25,060 nucleotides of DNA from a virus, in the IMG/VR virus record IMGVR_UViG_3300003690_000527, positions 1 to 25,060 of that record; one strand, written 5' to 3'. Under the pieces are notes generated by a model. That model was not told the DNA's origin. It searched no databases and saw nothing but the letters and a program-made list of their open reading frames with translations. A program made the translations under genes and the position numbers. Shown here piece after piece: positions 6,840-13,899 of this stretch. Position 1 is the stretch's first letter. Each line of letters opens with the position of its first letter.

Positions 6840-6921
6840 CTGGAGCTGCTTGTGCTGGTCGTCGGCAGGCAGCAGCACTCTGCGTCAGTGATTCGCCAGC
6901 CCATTGGTCACGCCTTACAAA

Positions 6922-7788
6922 TTAGCCACATTCTTCGACGCCACAAATGTGATCATCTTTGATGCAAATTTCTCTTGTGCAAACGACAATATCGTTATCT
7001 TCACAATAGACGTTTGTGACCACATAGATCGACGTATAACCGGCAGGACAACAAACCGGCGGCGCAGTAGTTGGCGGCCCGGTGGTGGTTGTCGGTGGCC
7101 CGGTGGTGCTGGTGCTGGTGCTTTCTGGCGGCAGCGTCGTTGTCGGTGGGCTGGTAGTGCTCGTTGGATCTGGCGGCCTTGTGCTGCTTGTTGGTGGGCT
7201 GGTGGTCGTCGTCACGCAAATAGGGATATCGCCAGAGGGATTGGAAACGCGAACCAGTGCCCACTGCGAACCCGTGCCACCTTCGCGCCAAAGAATATGC
7301 GCAGCGCCTACGGCCGTAGCGTAAAGGTGGCCGGTTGTCTCATCAGCAATATCGGCGTAAAGGTAGCCCGTGGCATCTGCTTCTACGAATACTTTGCAAG
7401 CCACCAGGCCGCACGCCAGGCCCTTTGCCACCTGGCCCTGTGGTGCCGGCTCCAGCAATACAACAAATTTACCGCAGTGGCTTGCTTCGCTGGGAACCAC
7501 TCCAGAGTAGATTGATTGATTCGTGAAACTTTCAATATTATCATCATCAAGATCGGCCGGATTGAACAACGGCCCATCGATTCCCACAATCGAAAAGCGG
7601 CCTAGATCCAGCCCGGTATTGTTTTTGACAAGGCAAAGGCCACTGCTGCGATGATCAGCCGCGAATGATGCAGCATCCGACGCGCCACCTTTTACCAGCC
7701 GCGTGGCGTCAATGAAGGCGTTATAGGCTTCTGCAGGAATTTCAAGCCGTTCACCGCGCTTGACTTTTTTGAAAGCATCACCCGGCAT
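6922..7788 (-). CDS. Tail stalk/tip protein with Thr/Pro linker and Cys-rich C-terminus
   Basis: This 288-residue protein has three parts. Residues 1-190 form a globular domain (LCLVKNNTGLDLGRFSIVGIDGPLF... and VGAAHILWREGGTGSQWALVRVSN) similar to sequences I recall from planctomycete-like phages. Residues 192-242 are a Thr/Pro/Ser linker with TTTTSPP and TTTTGPP units, extended and potentially O-glycosylated. The last ~46 residues form a Cys-rich tip (CCPAGYTSIYVVTN...CEDNDIVVCTREIC...CGVEEC), likely cystine- or metal-stabilised. Its position after the tape measure and before glycosyltransferases suggests a receptor-binding or tail-fibre role. The ATG begins 3 bases after the upstream stop. 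Confidence 0.75.
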   Translation of the reverse strand: MPGDAFKKVKRGERLEIPAEAYNAFIDATRLVKGGASDAASFAADHRSSGLCLVKNNTGLDLGRFSIVGIDGPLFNPADLDDDNIESFTNQSIYSGVVPSEASHCGKFVVLLEPAPQGQVAKGLACGLVACKVFVEADATGYLYADIADETTGHLYATAVGAAHILWREGGTGSQWALVRVSNPSGDIPICVTTTTSPPTSSTRPPDPTSTTSPPTTTLPPESTSTSTTGPPTTTTGPPTTAPPVCCPAGYTSIYVVTNVYCEDNDIVVCTREICIKDDHICGVEECG

Positions 7789-7791
7789 TGA

Positions 7792-8592
7792 TCAGATTCC
7801 CAATAATGTTAAGTTTTTTTCTTCATAGACCTGCTCGACATAGGCAGCCAGTGGCGTGCGAATCATCTGGTTTGCTTCACCGTCTTCACCTTCGCGATAC
7901 CACACCCATAAATAATCCCAGCCGCGTTTCAGCGGAACAGTGATTAAATCACCGATCGGTATATCTGTGGCGCTAGGTGACGCGGCGAATTTGAAAGTCA
8001 ATTCGTATTGATCATGTTGCCGCAGTGATCCAGACGCGCCAAGAAAAAGCACTTCACCAACGCTAAAGCCCTTATATGTCGCGTTGTTCACAGATCCGGT
8101 AAGGCTAAAAATGGTCGCCTTATATGCGGCCGTCACGGCACTGGCCGCGACATAATGAGTTTCCTGGAAATTGTACTGCGGGATGGTAATCTGGCAGCCT
8201 TCAACTGCTCCAGATGTGACGTTGATGGCACCTTTGAAATCTGGCGCACCATCACGCAGCGGGCTGGTGCTAGATCGTGTAAGCAAACTATGCTGGATCT
8301 GTGAAGTGCCGCCGCCAGTATCAAAAGAGAAACTAGAATCATCAGTTTCAGGCTGCTCCATTTTCCCCCATTCGACTTCACCCGCCCACACGTCATCAGA
8401 CAGCCGCTCATTGATCCTGACCGATTTTTTGATAAGGCCGCCGGCGGTGTCGGCCGTGGCCGTATCAAGCTCATCATACGCTTCAAACTCGTCATCAGTC
8501 CCGCGTATGACGTACTCCGATTTTATCGACGCAGCATCAGAAGCTTGCGAAAGCTCTGATCCTTCCCATCGCTGGTGAACTGTAACCGGCAT
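7792..8592 (-). CDS. Distal tail / baseplate-type protein, unknown family
   Basis: Unrecognised 266-residue beta-rich protein directly downstream of the tape measure, where siphophages encode the distal tail and tail-associated proteins. Visible segments are AASIKSEYVIRGTDDEFEAYD, FKGAINVTSGAVEGCQITIPQYNFQETHYV, a beta stretch with GSVNNATYKGFSVGEVLFLGASGSLRQHDQYELTFKFAAS, and an ending with WDYLWVWYREGEDGEANQMIRTPLAAYVEQVYEEKNLTLLGI. No catalytic motif. ATG 8592 is preceded by GAGGGG; a GTG one codon earlier is possible. Role as baseplate or tail-tip subunit is inferred from position. Confidence 0.65.
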   Translation of the reverse strand: MPVTVHQRWEGSELSQASDAASIKSEYVIRGTDDEFEAYDELDTATADTAGGLIKKSVRINERLSDDVWAGEVEWGKMEQPETDDSSFSFDTGGGTSQIQHSLLTRSSTSPLRDGAPDFKGAINVTSGAVEGCQITIPQYNFQETHYVAASAVTAAYKATIFSLTGSVNNATYKGFSVGEVLFLGASGSLRQHDQYELTFKFAASPSATDIPIGDLITVPLKRGWDYLWVWYREGEDGEANQMIRTPLAAYVEQVYEEKNLTLLGI

Positions 8593-8602
8593 CACTTACC
8601 CC

Positions 8603-10702
8603 TCAATTAAAATGTGGAACCCCACCAATCTGCAGCAGCTTTTTCGTATTCTTGGCCGTCAGTTCTGTCCATTTCGCCGTGCGTGCCGCGTGCCTGGCAT
8701 TGCCAAAACCACGCAGAGCAAAAACAGAAAAGGCCCCCTGTGCTTTAATTCCTGACGACTCCCCGGCACCGGCCATATTGTCTCGCATTTCTTCCCAATC
8801 CGGCGCACCTGGTTTTTTTGCTTTCGGCAGCTTCTTCTCCCCTTTCGCCCTGGCTTCTGCTGCCTCATCAAGTGCCGCCTGCCATTCCTTTTTCGCCTTA
8901 TCTAACTTGCGGCCCGTTTTATCCATCTGCCGATCGCGTTCCTTATCATTACTGCGCTGTTCCTTGTTGTGCATATCGGCCAAATTTCGTTGCGTCCCCA
9001 TTCGATCACTTTCAACGCCGGCCAATTTTTCTTCTCTTTCTATTTCATTGGCGGCGATCGTTTCATTTCGTTTTTCATCTTCGCCCGCCAGCAGTTCCTT
9101 TTCTCGTTTTTCGATTGCCTGTTTTTTATTCCATAACTTTATCCATTTCCCTTCATCTGCAGGATCGTCACTGAATAGCACCCTATCCATTTCTCTCTGT
9201 GTCTGCCACTTTTCCCATGCTGCAACCATTCGGAACATGCTCTTGTGGAAAAAATGAACGAAGGTCGTCCAAGCGTCTTGGTAAATGTGCACCGTATTGA
9301 TCCAGTGGCTGGCCATTGAAGCCTGGGCGTTGATCATCATTGTCGAAAGCTGAAAAACAGCTTCGCTCCAGACGTTAAGGAAAGCAAACTTAAAATCTAT
9401 CCACATGCCCATTAGTGCAGCAATTCCGCGCTGCCATTCCATCTTCAGCGTAAGCCAGAGCACCTTGGCCGCCAGCGCAAGATCACCGGCCGCCAGCGCG
9501 TCACCGATTCCCCTAAATGCTTTTATCGCTGTATCCTTCAAATCCAGAAAACGCTTTTGCAGCCACGTTAAGAGCCGGCCAACAAAGCCAAGCGATTGAT
9601 TACCGACATCACCGATCCAGGCCATCAGCCGCCCCCATTGGCCAAAATGGCGAAGGATCGCAACCACGGCCACTGTGATACCAGCCAGAGCTACAATCCA
9701 CGGATTGAACAGCGCAGCCAATGCAATGCCGCCGACTGTGGCCAAAATCCCCATCAGCGTACCAAGCACGCTGCCAAGAAATACAAACGCGGCAGCGATG
9801 GCACCCAAAACCGCACCCAATGAACTGACAAGCACGCCAACCAAAACCAAAGCCAGACCGGCAGCAATCAGCACGCCGGCCACTTTTGCAACCAGGATAA
9901 CCAGCCGCTTATTGGCCTTGACGAAATCAAGGACCCTTTTCGCACCGTCTGTAAATTTCTTAAATAGGTCCGTCAGCATTGGCGCAAGTGCTGCGCCTAT
10001 TTTTATAGCTGTCATCTTTGCAACGCTCTTAAACCGCGTAAGCGCATCAGTCAATTCTGCGGCTGCTGTTGTATCTTCTGCACTCATTACAATGCCAAGC
10101 CTTTTGGCCTCTTCCATCATTGCTATCAAGCCATCTTTTCCATCTTTAAGCATAGGCAACAAAAGCGTCCCAGCCCTACCAAAAAGGATCTGTGCAAGCG
10201 CTGCTCTATCTGTTGCATTTTCAACTTGAGACAAAGCCGAGACAGTTTCCATAAATAGCTGTTCGGTGCCCTTTAGGCTGCCATCTGCGTTTGTGACTGA
10301 TACTTTCAAAAAATCAAACGCATCCTTCGATTCCAGAACGCCCCTTGAAGCATCGTAAGCAGACCTTGATAAACGTTTCATTCCCTTCTCTATATCTTGA
10401 AGACTTGCACCGCCAATCTGTGCAGCGTGTGAAAGAGCTGATAGGAACTCAACAGAGGCACCAACCCTGGCCCCCATTTTATCAAGCTCATCGCCGGCTT
10501 TCATAAACGCCCGAACAGCAAGCACCAACGGCGCAGCAATCAGAACGCCGATTGACATCATACCCATGCCCACACGCCGCACACTTGCGCCGAAGGCTTT
10601 TAGCCTGGCTGAAGCCGCTTTCAATCCACGCACAAGCGCAGAATTGTCAGCAAATATCGAAACGTATGCGCGACCCGCTCGAATTGCCCCGGCTTTAGCC
10701 AT
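8603..10702 (-). CDS. Tail tape measure protein
   Basis: This 699-residue protein fixes tail length and forms a channel for DNA. It opens MAKAGAIRAGRAYVSIFADNSALVRGLKAASARLKAFGASVRRVGMGMMSIGVLIAAPLVLAVRAF, a typical tape-measure start, followed by SALSHAAQIGG and helical repeats. A long hydrophobic region (about residues 268-350) has several potential membrane segments. Residues 520-650 are highly charged coiled coil (EKREKELLAGEDEKRNETIAAN). ATG 10702 has GAAAGGATG upstream. With the rule of thumb of 0.15 nm per residue, the tail would be about 105 nm, so a medium siphophage tail. Confident call. Confidence 0.9.
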   Translation of the reverse strand: MAKAGAIRAGRAYVSIFADNSALVRGLKAASARLKAFGASVRRVGMGMMSIGVLIAAPLVLAVRAFMKAGDELDKMGARVGASVEFLSALSHAAQIGGASLQDIEKGMKRLSRSAYDASRGVLESKDAFDFLKVSVTNADGSLKGTEQLFMETVSALSQVENATDRAALAQILFGRAGTLLLPMLKDGKDGLIAMMEEAKRLGIVMSAEDTTAAAELTDALTRFKSVAKMTAIKIGAALAPMLTDLFKKFTDGAKRVLDFVKANKRLVILVAKVAGVLIAAGLALVLVGVLVSSLGAVLGAIAAAFVFLGSVLGTLMGILATVGGIALAALFNPWIVALAGITVAVVAILRHFGQWGRLMAWIGDVGNQSLGFVGRLLTWLQKRFLDLKDTAIKAFRGIGDALAAGDLALAAKVLWLTLKMEWQRGIAALMGMWIDFKFAFLNVWSEAVFQLSTMMINAQASMASHWINTVHIYQDAWTTFVHFFHKSMFRMVAAWEKWQTQREMDRVLFSDDPADEGKWIKLWNKKQAIEKREKELLAGEDEKRNETIAANEIEREEKLAGVESDRMGTQRNLADMHNKEQRSNDKERDRQMDKTGRKLDKAKKEWQAALDEAAEARAKGEKKLPKAKKPGAPDWEEMRDNMAGAGESSGIKAQGAFSVFALRGFGNARHAARTAKWTELTAKNTKKLLQIGGVPHFN

Positions 10703-10704
10703 TT

Positions 10705-11022
10705 TTACATCCTTTCGCGCAGCGCTGGAGAAACTTTGCCATCTGTGAAAAGGCTTTTCAATTCTTCCATCGGTACGATATCACGGCGTTTTCTTGCAAC
10801 GTGCACCGGGTGAAAATCCGCCATTGTGAAAGGCCTAGGCCGGTGCTTTTTATCGCGATTGACTTCAGCGATCACCGCTTGAATCGATGCCCCTATATTC
10901 CATTCATGTTCGACCACAGCGTCAGCCATCCACATCAACTCTTTCAGAGAAAACGTCCACGGCTCAACGCCGGCAACTGCCGCAGACTCAAAGGCCATTT
11001 TCCAAACGCGGCCGGCCGTCAT
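10705..11022 (-). CDS. Tail assembly chaperone, second (gpT-like)
   Basis: This 105-residue protein (MTAGRVWKMAFESAAVAGVEPWTFSLKELMWMADAVVEHEW) resembles the T-part of G/T chaperones: a Trp-rich helix around PWTFSLKELMWMADA, then a basic tail. It begins in the -1 frame of the preceding gene at an ATGA overlap, with AAGGAA 12 bases upstream. Because the -1 frame is open well upstream, a G-T fusion by frameshift is possible, as in lambda; I see no canonical X-XXY-YYZ heptamer in the overlap. Coupled reinitiation is the simpler explanation. It is followed by the tape-measure gene with a 2-base gap. Confidence 0.68.
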   Translation of the reverse strand: MTAGRVWKMAFESAAVAGVEPWTFSLKELMWMADAVVEHEWNIGASIQAVIAEVNRDKKHRPRPFTMADFHPVHVARKRRDIVPMEELKSLFTDGKVSPALRERM

Positions 11023-11510
11023 TCTTTCGCCAGTTCCTTGCTGATTGCCTGGTCGAATTCTGGCCCGTCCACCATCTGGCCCGCCTTTTGCAGCTGGCTC
11101 GCCTGGTGGTCCGCCGTTTTGCTCCACACCTTCGCGAAGGCGCGCCGGAGAATCGCTGCCTTCGCCGGCTGGAAAAAATCTATAATCGAAAACATTAAAG
11201 CTTCCACTGCATCGTTACAGGTTTGCTCATTCATCGATTCGCCAAATTCCTGAACGCCGATCGCCATTCGATCGAATTGATCTTCAAGCAGCACGCAGAC
11301 CACCTCTAGCAATACTTCCCAATCACTGACCAGGCTTTCAAATGATCCGCTTTCACCTTCAACCACTGTCATCAAATCAATGCCGGTGGCCTTTTTCGTT
11401 TTCGCCACGGTGAACAGATTCACCGAAAACACAAAGCGCCGGCCGGCAGTATCGCAAAATGCGTGATCGCCAGCCAGCGGCGTTGCGTTGCTGTTTTCTG
11501 CAGATGCCAT
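11019..11510 (-). CDS. Tail assembly chaperone, first (gpG-like)
   Basis: This 163-residue protein occupies the slot between tail tube and tape measure where siphophages encode the G/GT tail chaperones that coat the tape measure during assembly. It begins with a strand-rich segment (RRFVFSVNLFTVAKTKKATGIDLMTVV) and continues as acidic helices (SDWEVLLEVVCVLLEDQFDRMAIG...AVEALMFSIIDFF), a layout typical for gpG-like proteins. GAAAGGA is 10 bases upstream of ATG 11510. Its stop overlaps the ATG of the next gene (ATGA), and the next frame is open 108 bases into this gene in the -1 direction. Confidence 0.72.
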   Translation of the reverse strand: MASAENSNATPLAGDHAFCDTAGRRFVFSVNLFTVAKTKKATGIDLMTVVEGESGSFESLVSDWEVLLEVVCVLLEDQFDRMAIGVQEFGESMNEQTCNDAVEALMFSIIDFFQPAKAAILRRAFAKVWSKTADHQASQLQKAGQMVDGPEFDQAISKELAKE

Positions 11511-11528
11511 TTTGCCACGGTCCTTTCA

Positions 11529-11960
11529 CTAGCTTGCTGTAATCCACTCCGGCGGATTTTCTGTACTGGCGACTTTCGCAGAAACGCTAACCGTCAGCAC
11601 TTCTTCGAGCGGCTCATTCCGGCTGAATCCAGTGATATAAAATTCGCCATGGAAACCCTGCGAGCCAGTGCCTTCACCATCCATGACCTTGAAGCCAAGT
11701 TTGTCACTGGGATCATTCATAAACGCGGTTTTGATAATTCCAAATTCGGTGTCAGCACTGTCATAAACCATCTCAAATTCCAGCGTGGCATCCTTGAGGC
11801 TTGCCACCGTTTCACGCCAGCCGCCGCCGCCCCTAGTTGTGGCGTCAGCTTCTGCGCTTTCCAAATTTAACGTCACTTCCTTGGCCGTATCGATTGCAGT
11901 AAATGAACCTGCAAACGATGTAGAAACGTATAGTTTTGCGTTCAATCCTAAAATTGCCAT
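11529..11960 (-). CDS. Major tail (tube) protein
   Basis: This 143-residue protein likely polymerises into the tail tube. It opens MAILGLNAKLYVSTSFAGSFTAIDTAKEVTLNLESAEADATTRGGGGWRETVASLKDATLEFEMVYD, the classic pattern of phage tail tube proteins (lambda gpV/TP901-1 type): N-terminal strand, A-D strand pair, then the AD.TTRG..W hairpin and the DATLEF strand. A final YITGFSRNEPLEEVLTVSVSAKVAS beta segment closes the barrel. The ATG at 11960 has CGAAAGGAAA upstream. Its place directly before the chaperone pair and tape measure is standard for siphophages. Confidence 0.87.
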   Translation of the reverse strand: MAILGLNAKLYVSTSFAGSFTAIDTAKEVTLNLESAEADATTRGGGGWRETVASLKDATLEFEMVYDSADTEFGIIKTAFMNDPSDKLGFKVMDGEGTGSQGFHGEFYITGFSRNEPLEEVLTVSVSAKVASTENPPEWITAS

Positions 11961-11990
11961 CCTGTTTTCCTTTCGATCGTTTCGCTGCTT

Positions 11991-12392
11991 TCAATTTCCA
12001 AGTTTCAGAAAATACGTTGGCGGCTTTTCGGTTGCCGGCACGGTTGCCGCTGGCCGATCCTGCCAGGCTTTCAACAGCCAAGGCACACCCGCCGCCGCGC
12101 CTGCTCCGCTTGCCAGTAAACCTGCACCCGCCGCAGCTTTCACCCACCACGGCAGCCCCTTTTCTGCTGCGTGGTTGTTGGTGATCGTTGGGGAATTCAA
12201 ATTTATCGGCACTTCCTGCCCCATCTCAAAATTCTCGCCATAATGCTCACGCATCACGGCCTTGACGTGCGCGCTCTGCAGTCGATCGGCTTGGCCAATC
12301 GACCGCTCGCGAATCACCTGCTTCAACTGCCAAAGCTCATCAATGCCGGCCTCATTCGCCTGGCCATTGCTGCCTGATTCTTTTTTCTGCAT
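11991..12392 (-). CDS. Unknown protein with one C-terminal membrane segment, 133 aa
   Basis: Unrecognised 133-residue protein. The N-terminal half is helical and polar (LWQLKQVIRERSIGQADRLQSAHVKAVMREHYGENFEMG); residues about 84-109 form a Gly/Ala-rich hydrophobic segment (WWVKAAAGAGLLASGAGAAAGV) that could span a membrane; the end is a short Pro/Thr stretch. ATG 12392 has AAAGG 7 bases upstream, inside the preceding gene. The single TM and location beside other membrane or lysis-type genes leave a holin, antiholin or virion membrane-interacting role open. Confidence 0.6.
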   Translation of the reverse strand: MQKKESGSNGQANEAGIDELWQLKQVIRERSIGQADRLQSAHVKAVMREHYGENFEMGQEVPINLNSPTITNNHAAEKGLPWWVKAAAGAGLLASGAGAAAGVPWLLKAWQDRPAATVPATEKPPTYFLKLGN

Positions 12393-12540
12393 TGGCCAAC
12401 CTTTCTTCTAGATATGGCAAAATGGATTTACCCTCGATAAACGCTTGACGCATCCGCTGCACTTGCTCGGCCGTTTCTTCGCTTTCCTTGATTGTCTGCC
12501 GCCTGATTTCCTGCAGCCTCTGCAATGCTTCGTTTTCCAT
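12352..12540 (-). CDS. Small charged coiled-coil protein, 62 aa
   Basis: Unrecognised 62-residue protein that is almost entirely helical and charged (MENEALQRLQEIRRQTIKESEETAEQVQRMRQAF...LEERLANAEKRIRQQWPGE), with heptad-like spacing predicting a coiled coil or helical hairpin. The ATG at 12540 lies 3 bases after the previous stop. No clear binding site precedes it, suggesting translation by coupling. Its last 41 bases overlap the next gene in another frame. Confidence 0.55.
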   Translation of the reverse strand: MENEALQRLQEIRRQTIKESEETAEQVQRMRQAFIEGKSILPYLEERLANAEKRIRQQWPGE

Positions 12541-12543
12541 GGC

Positions 12544-12819
12544 TTAGGCTGCCGGTGCGGGTCCGCCCGCCGCTTGTGGATTCATGCCTGCGGATCGGTG
12601 CTGAAGAATCTCACCTGCCAGCGCATCCTTGCCAAGCCTTTGCGCAGCTGCTGCGCCAACCAGGCTTGCGGCATTCAGATGATGCAGCCGCGCCTGTTCA
12701 GCGATGAAGTTTGCAGAATCATTTGCCCGCAGTGCCGCCTGGTTTAGCAGGCTATGCGTTGCCGCGAATTCCTGGTCAAGAATCTTTGCAATTGTCGGAT
12801 CGATTTCTGTGATGGCCAT
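12544..12819 (-). CDS. Unknown small helical protein, 91 aa
   Basis: Unrecognised protein made mostly of helices rich in alanine (MAITEIDPTIAKILDQEFAATHSLLNQAALRANDSANFIAEQARLHHLNAASLVGAAAAQRLG) with an Ala/Pro/Gly tail. No membrane segment or signal. The ATG at 12819 has TAGGAG about 8 bases upstream, overlapping the end of the protease gene. It is followed 3 bases after its stop by the next gene, so it is probably cotranslated with the two small proteins downstream. Such sets of small proteins just before the tail tube can be tail-assembly or cargo accessory factors; nothing decides between these. Confidence 0.6.
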   Translation of the reverse strand: MAITEIDPTIAKILDQEFAATHSLLNQAALRANDSANFIAEQARLHHLNAASLVGAAAAQRLGKDALAGEILQHRSAGMNPQAAGGPAPAA

Positions 12820-12830
12820 TTCTATGGCTC

Positions 12831-13899
12831 CTATCGTGGCAACGCTGAAGCACCAGGCAGCGCGCCACGTTGCGGCCTGGTGTCAAAATCTAGCTTGATC
12901 GGATCCCCTAGCTTGTACCGTTTTGAATCGATTACCGCGCCGGATCGATCCCTGATCTGTACAGGAATTTCAACCTGTGCCAGAGCTGCTGCAACTAAGC
13001 CAGCCACCTGGCCAGGCGTTGTGCCTGGTCGCTGCTTTAGCACCTGGCCCACAATCGCCTGCACTTCGGCCTGGCTGATCGCCCCCGGCCTGGCCTGCAG
13101 CTCTGCAATCTGCCGCTGTAAATCTGCAATCTGTTTCTGGATCCTGTCAGAGGCCGGCGGCTTCACTTCCACCAGTGGCGGCGCTGCGTCAATCGCCGGC
13201 GGCCGAATCGCACCAGGTGCCGGCTGGTCAAGGCCAGGCGATGGCTGCCGGCTGCGGCCTGGCCGCAACCAATAGAACGGCCCCTTGCCGCTATAGCATC
13301 CCTTGCCGAAGCAGGAAACGTGATAATCGACCAAATTCTGACGGCTTCCGCCTAGTGATTTCGACAAAGTGGAAGCAAGCACGGCCGTCGTTGTCCCGTC
13401 GCCAGGTGAAGAACCCCAAAGATTTCCAATCAATTCGCCGGCATCATTAAAAACCGGGCCACCGCTATCACCCGACACCGAATAAGGCGTGCAATCGAAC
13501 CAGGTGCGACCATGCCCGAAAGGCCCCGAAAAGCCTCTGACCTTTCCCTTGTGCCAAAGTAGCTGGCCGCTGCCGCCATATCCGGCCCGCCAAACCAGAT
13601 CATTTGCCTGCGGATCCACAGCAGCCAGCAGCACGCCCCTGTGTGCCGCCACCGTGCAGGCTGATCGATTGCCGGCCGCCGATCCGGTGCGAATCTCTGA
13701 CCACATGATGAGCAGTCAGGACCAGGCCCCGGCCAAGATAGACGCCGCTGCCAAGATCGAAGCCGCTGCCGGTCTGGCATCGCACGCGGCATACGTTTGA
13801 TTGCCATTGTGCAATTCGTTGCGGCAGCTCTCCAGCAGCCAGCCAGGTGCACAGAAACAACCACACGGCCACCGTCGTCACACTTTTAATAAATCGCAT
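12831..13899 (-). pseudogene. Secreted trypsin-like serine protease with coiled-coil tail, frameshifted
   Basis: Two frames together form one S1-family protease. The first (ATG 13899, AAAGGATGG upstream) gives a signal peptide (RFIKSVTTVAVWLFLCTWLAAG), GSGVYLGRGLVLTAHHVV with catalytic His65, and runs on through ISLHGGG. The second (+1 frame) supplies AAVDPQANDLVW (catalytic Asp), the nucleophile motif SVSGDSGGPVF, then a Pro-rich linker and a coiled coil (DRIQKQIADLQRQIAELQAR). Removing one base from the G run at 13636-13639 joins them as TQGVLLAAVDPQ, giving about 355 residues. The shift is therefore a one-base insertion, a sequencing error, or a programmed event. If expressed intact it would act outside the cytoplasm. 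Secreted trypsin-like proteases are rare phage cargo. Confidence 0.8.

Larger units (their letters stand above)
6607..6904 (-). pseudogene. Ser/Thr-repeat (mucin-like) small protein, apparent one-base frameshift
   Basis: The gene starts at ATG 6904 (MGWRITDAECCCLPTTSTSSS), with GTAAGG upstream. It first reads a Ser/Thr-rich low-complexity segment up to TTAAPTNAPT. In its own frame it then turns into a charged (LKHEQ)n run and stops at 6662. If one base is removed near the GGG at 6752-6754 (plus strand), reading continues as APPTTSTSSSS...TTTTPEPVLTTPETIPGGGPGGP and stops at 6607, overlapping the next ATG as ATGA. That ending matches the Ser/Thr style and gives 98 residues. The intact form is probably a mucin-like spacer protein, translationally coupled to the glycosyltransferase. 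Repeats within it expand by 15 and 21 bases. Confidence 0.65.

Noticed and set aside
6675-6962. Plus-strand open frame rich in Cys-Leu-Ser repeats (CLSCSC)
   Set aside because: It is only the reverse reading of the 15- and 21-bp tandem repeats; no binding site, and the minus-strand reading fits the operon.
8652-9257. Long plus-strand open frames opposite the tape measure and other late genes
   Set aside because: They lack binding sites and sensible protein composition, and lie fully opposite well-supported genes, so they are antisense shadows.
11019-11127. Canonical -1 slippery heptamer for a G-T fusion
   Set aside because: I searched the overlap and found only partial matches such as G-CAA-AAG; not enough to annotate a frameshift site.
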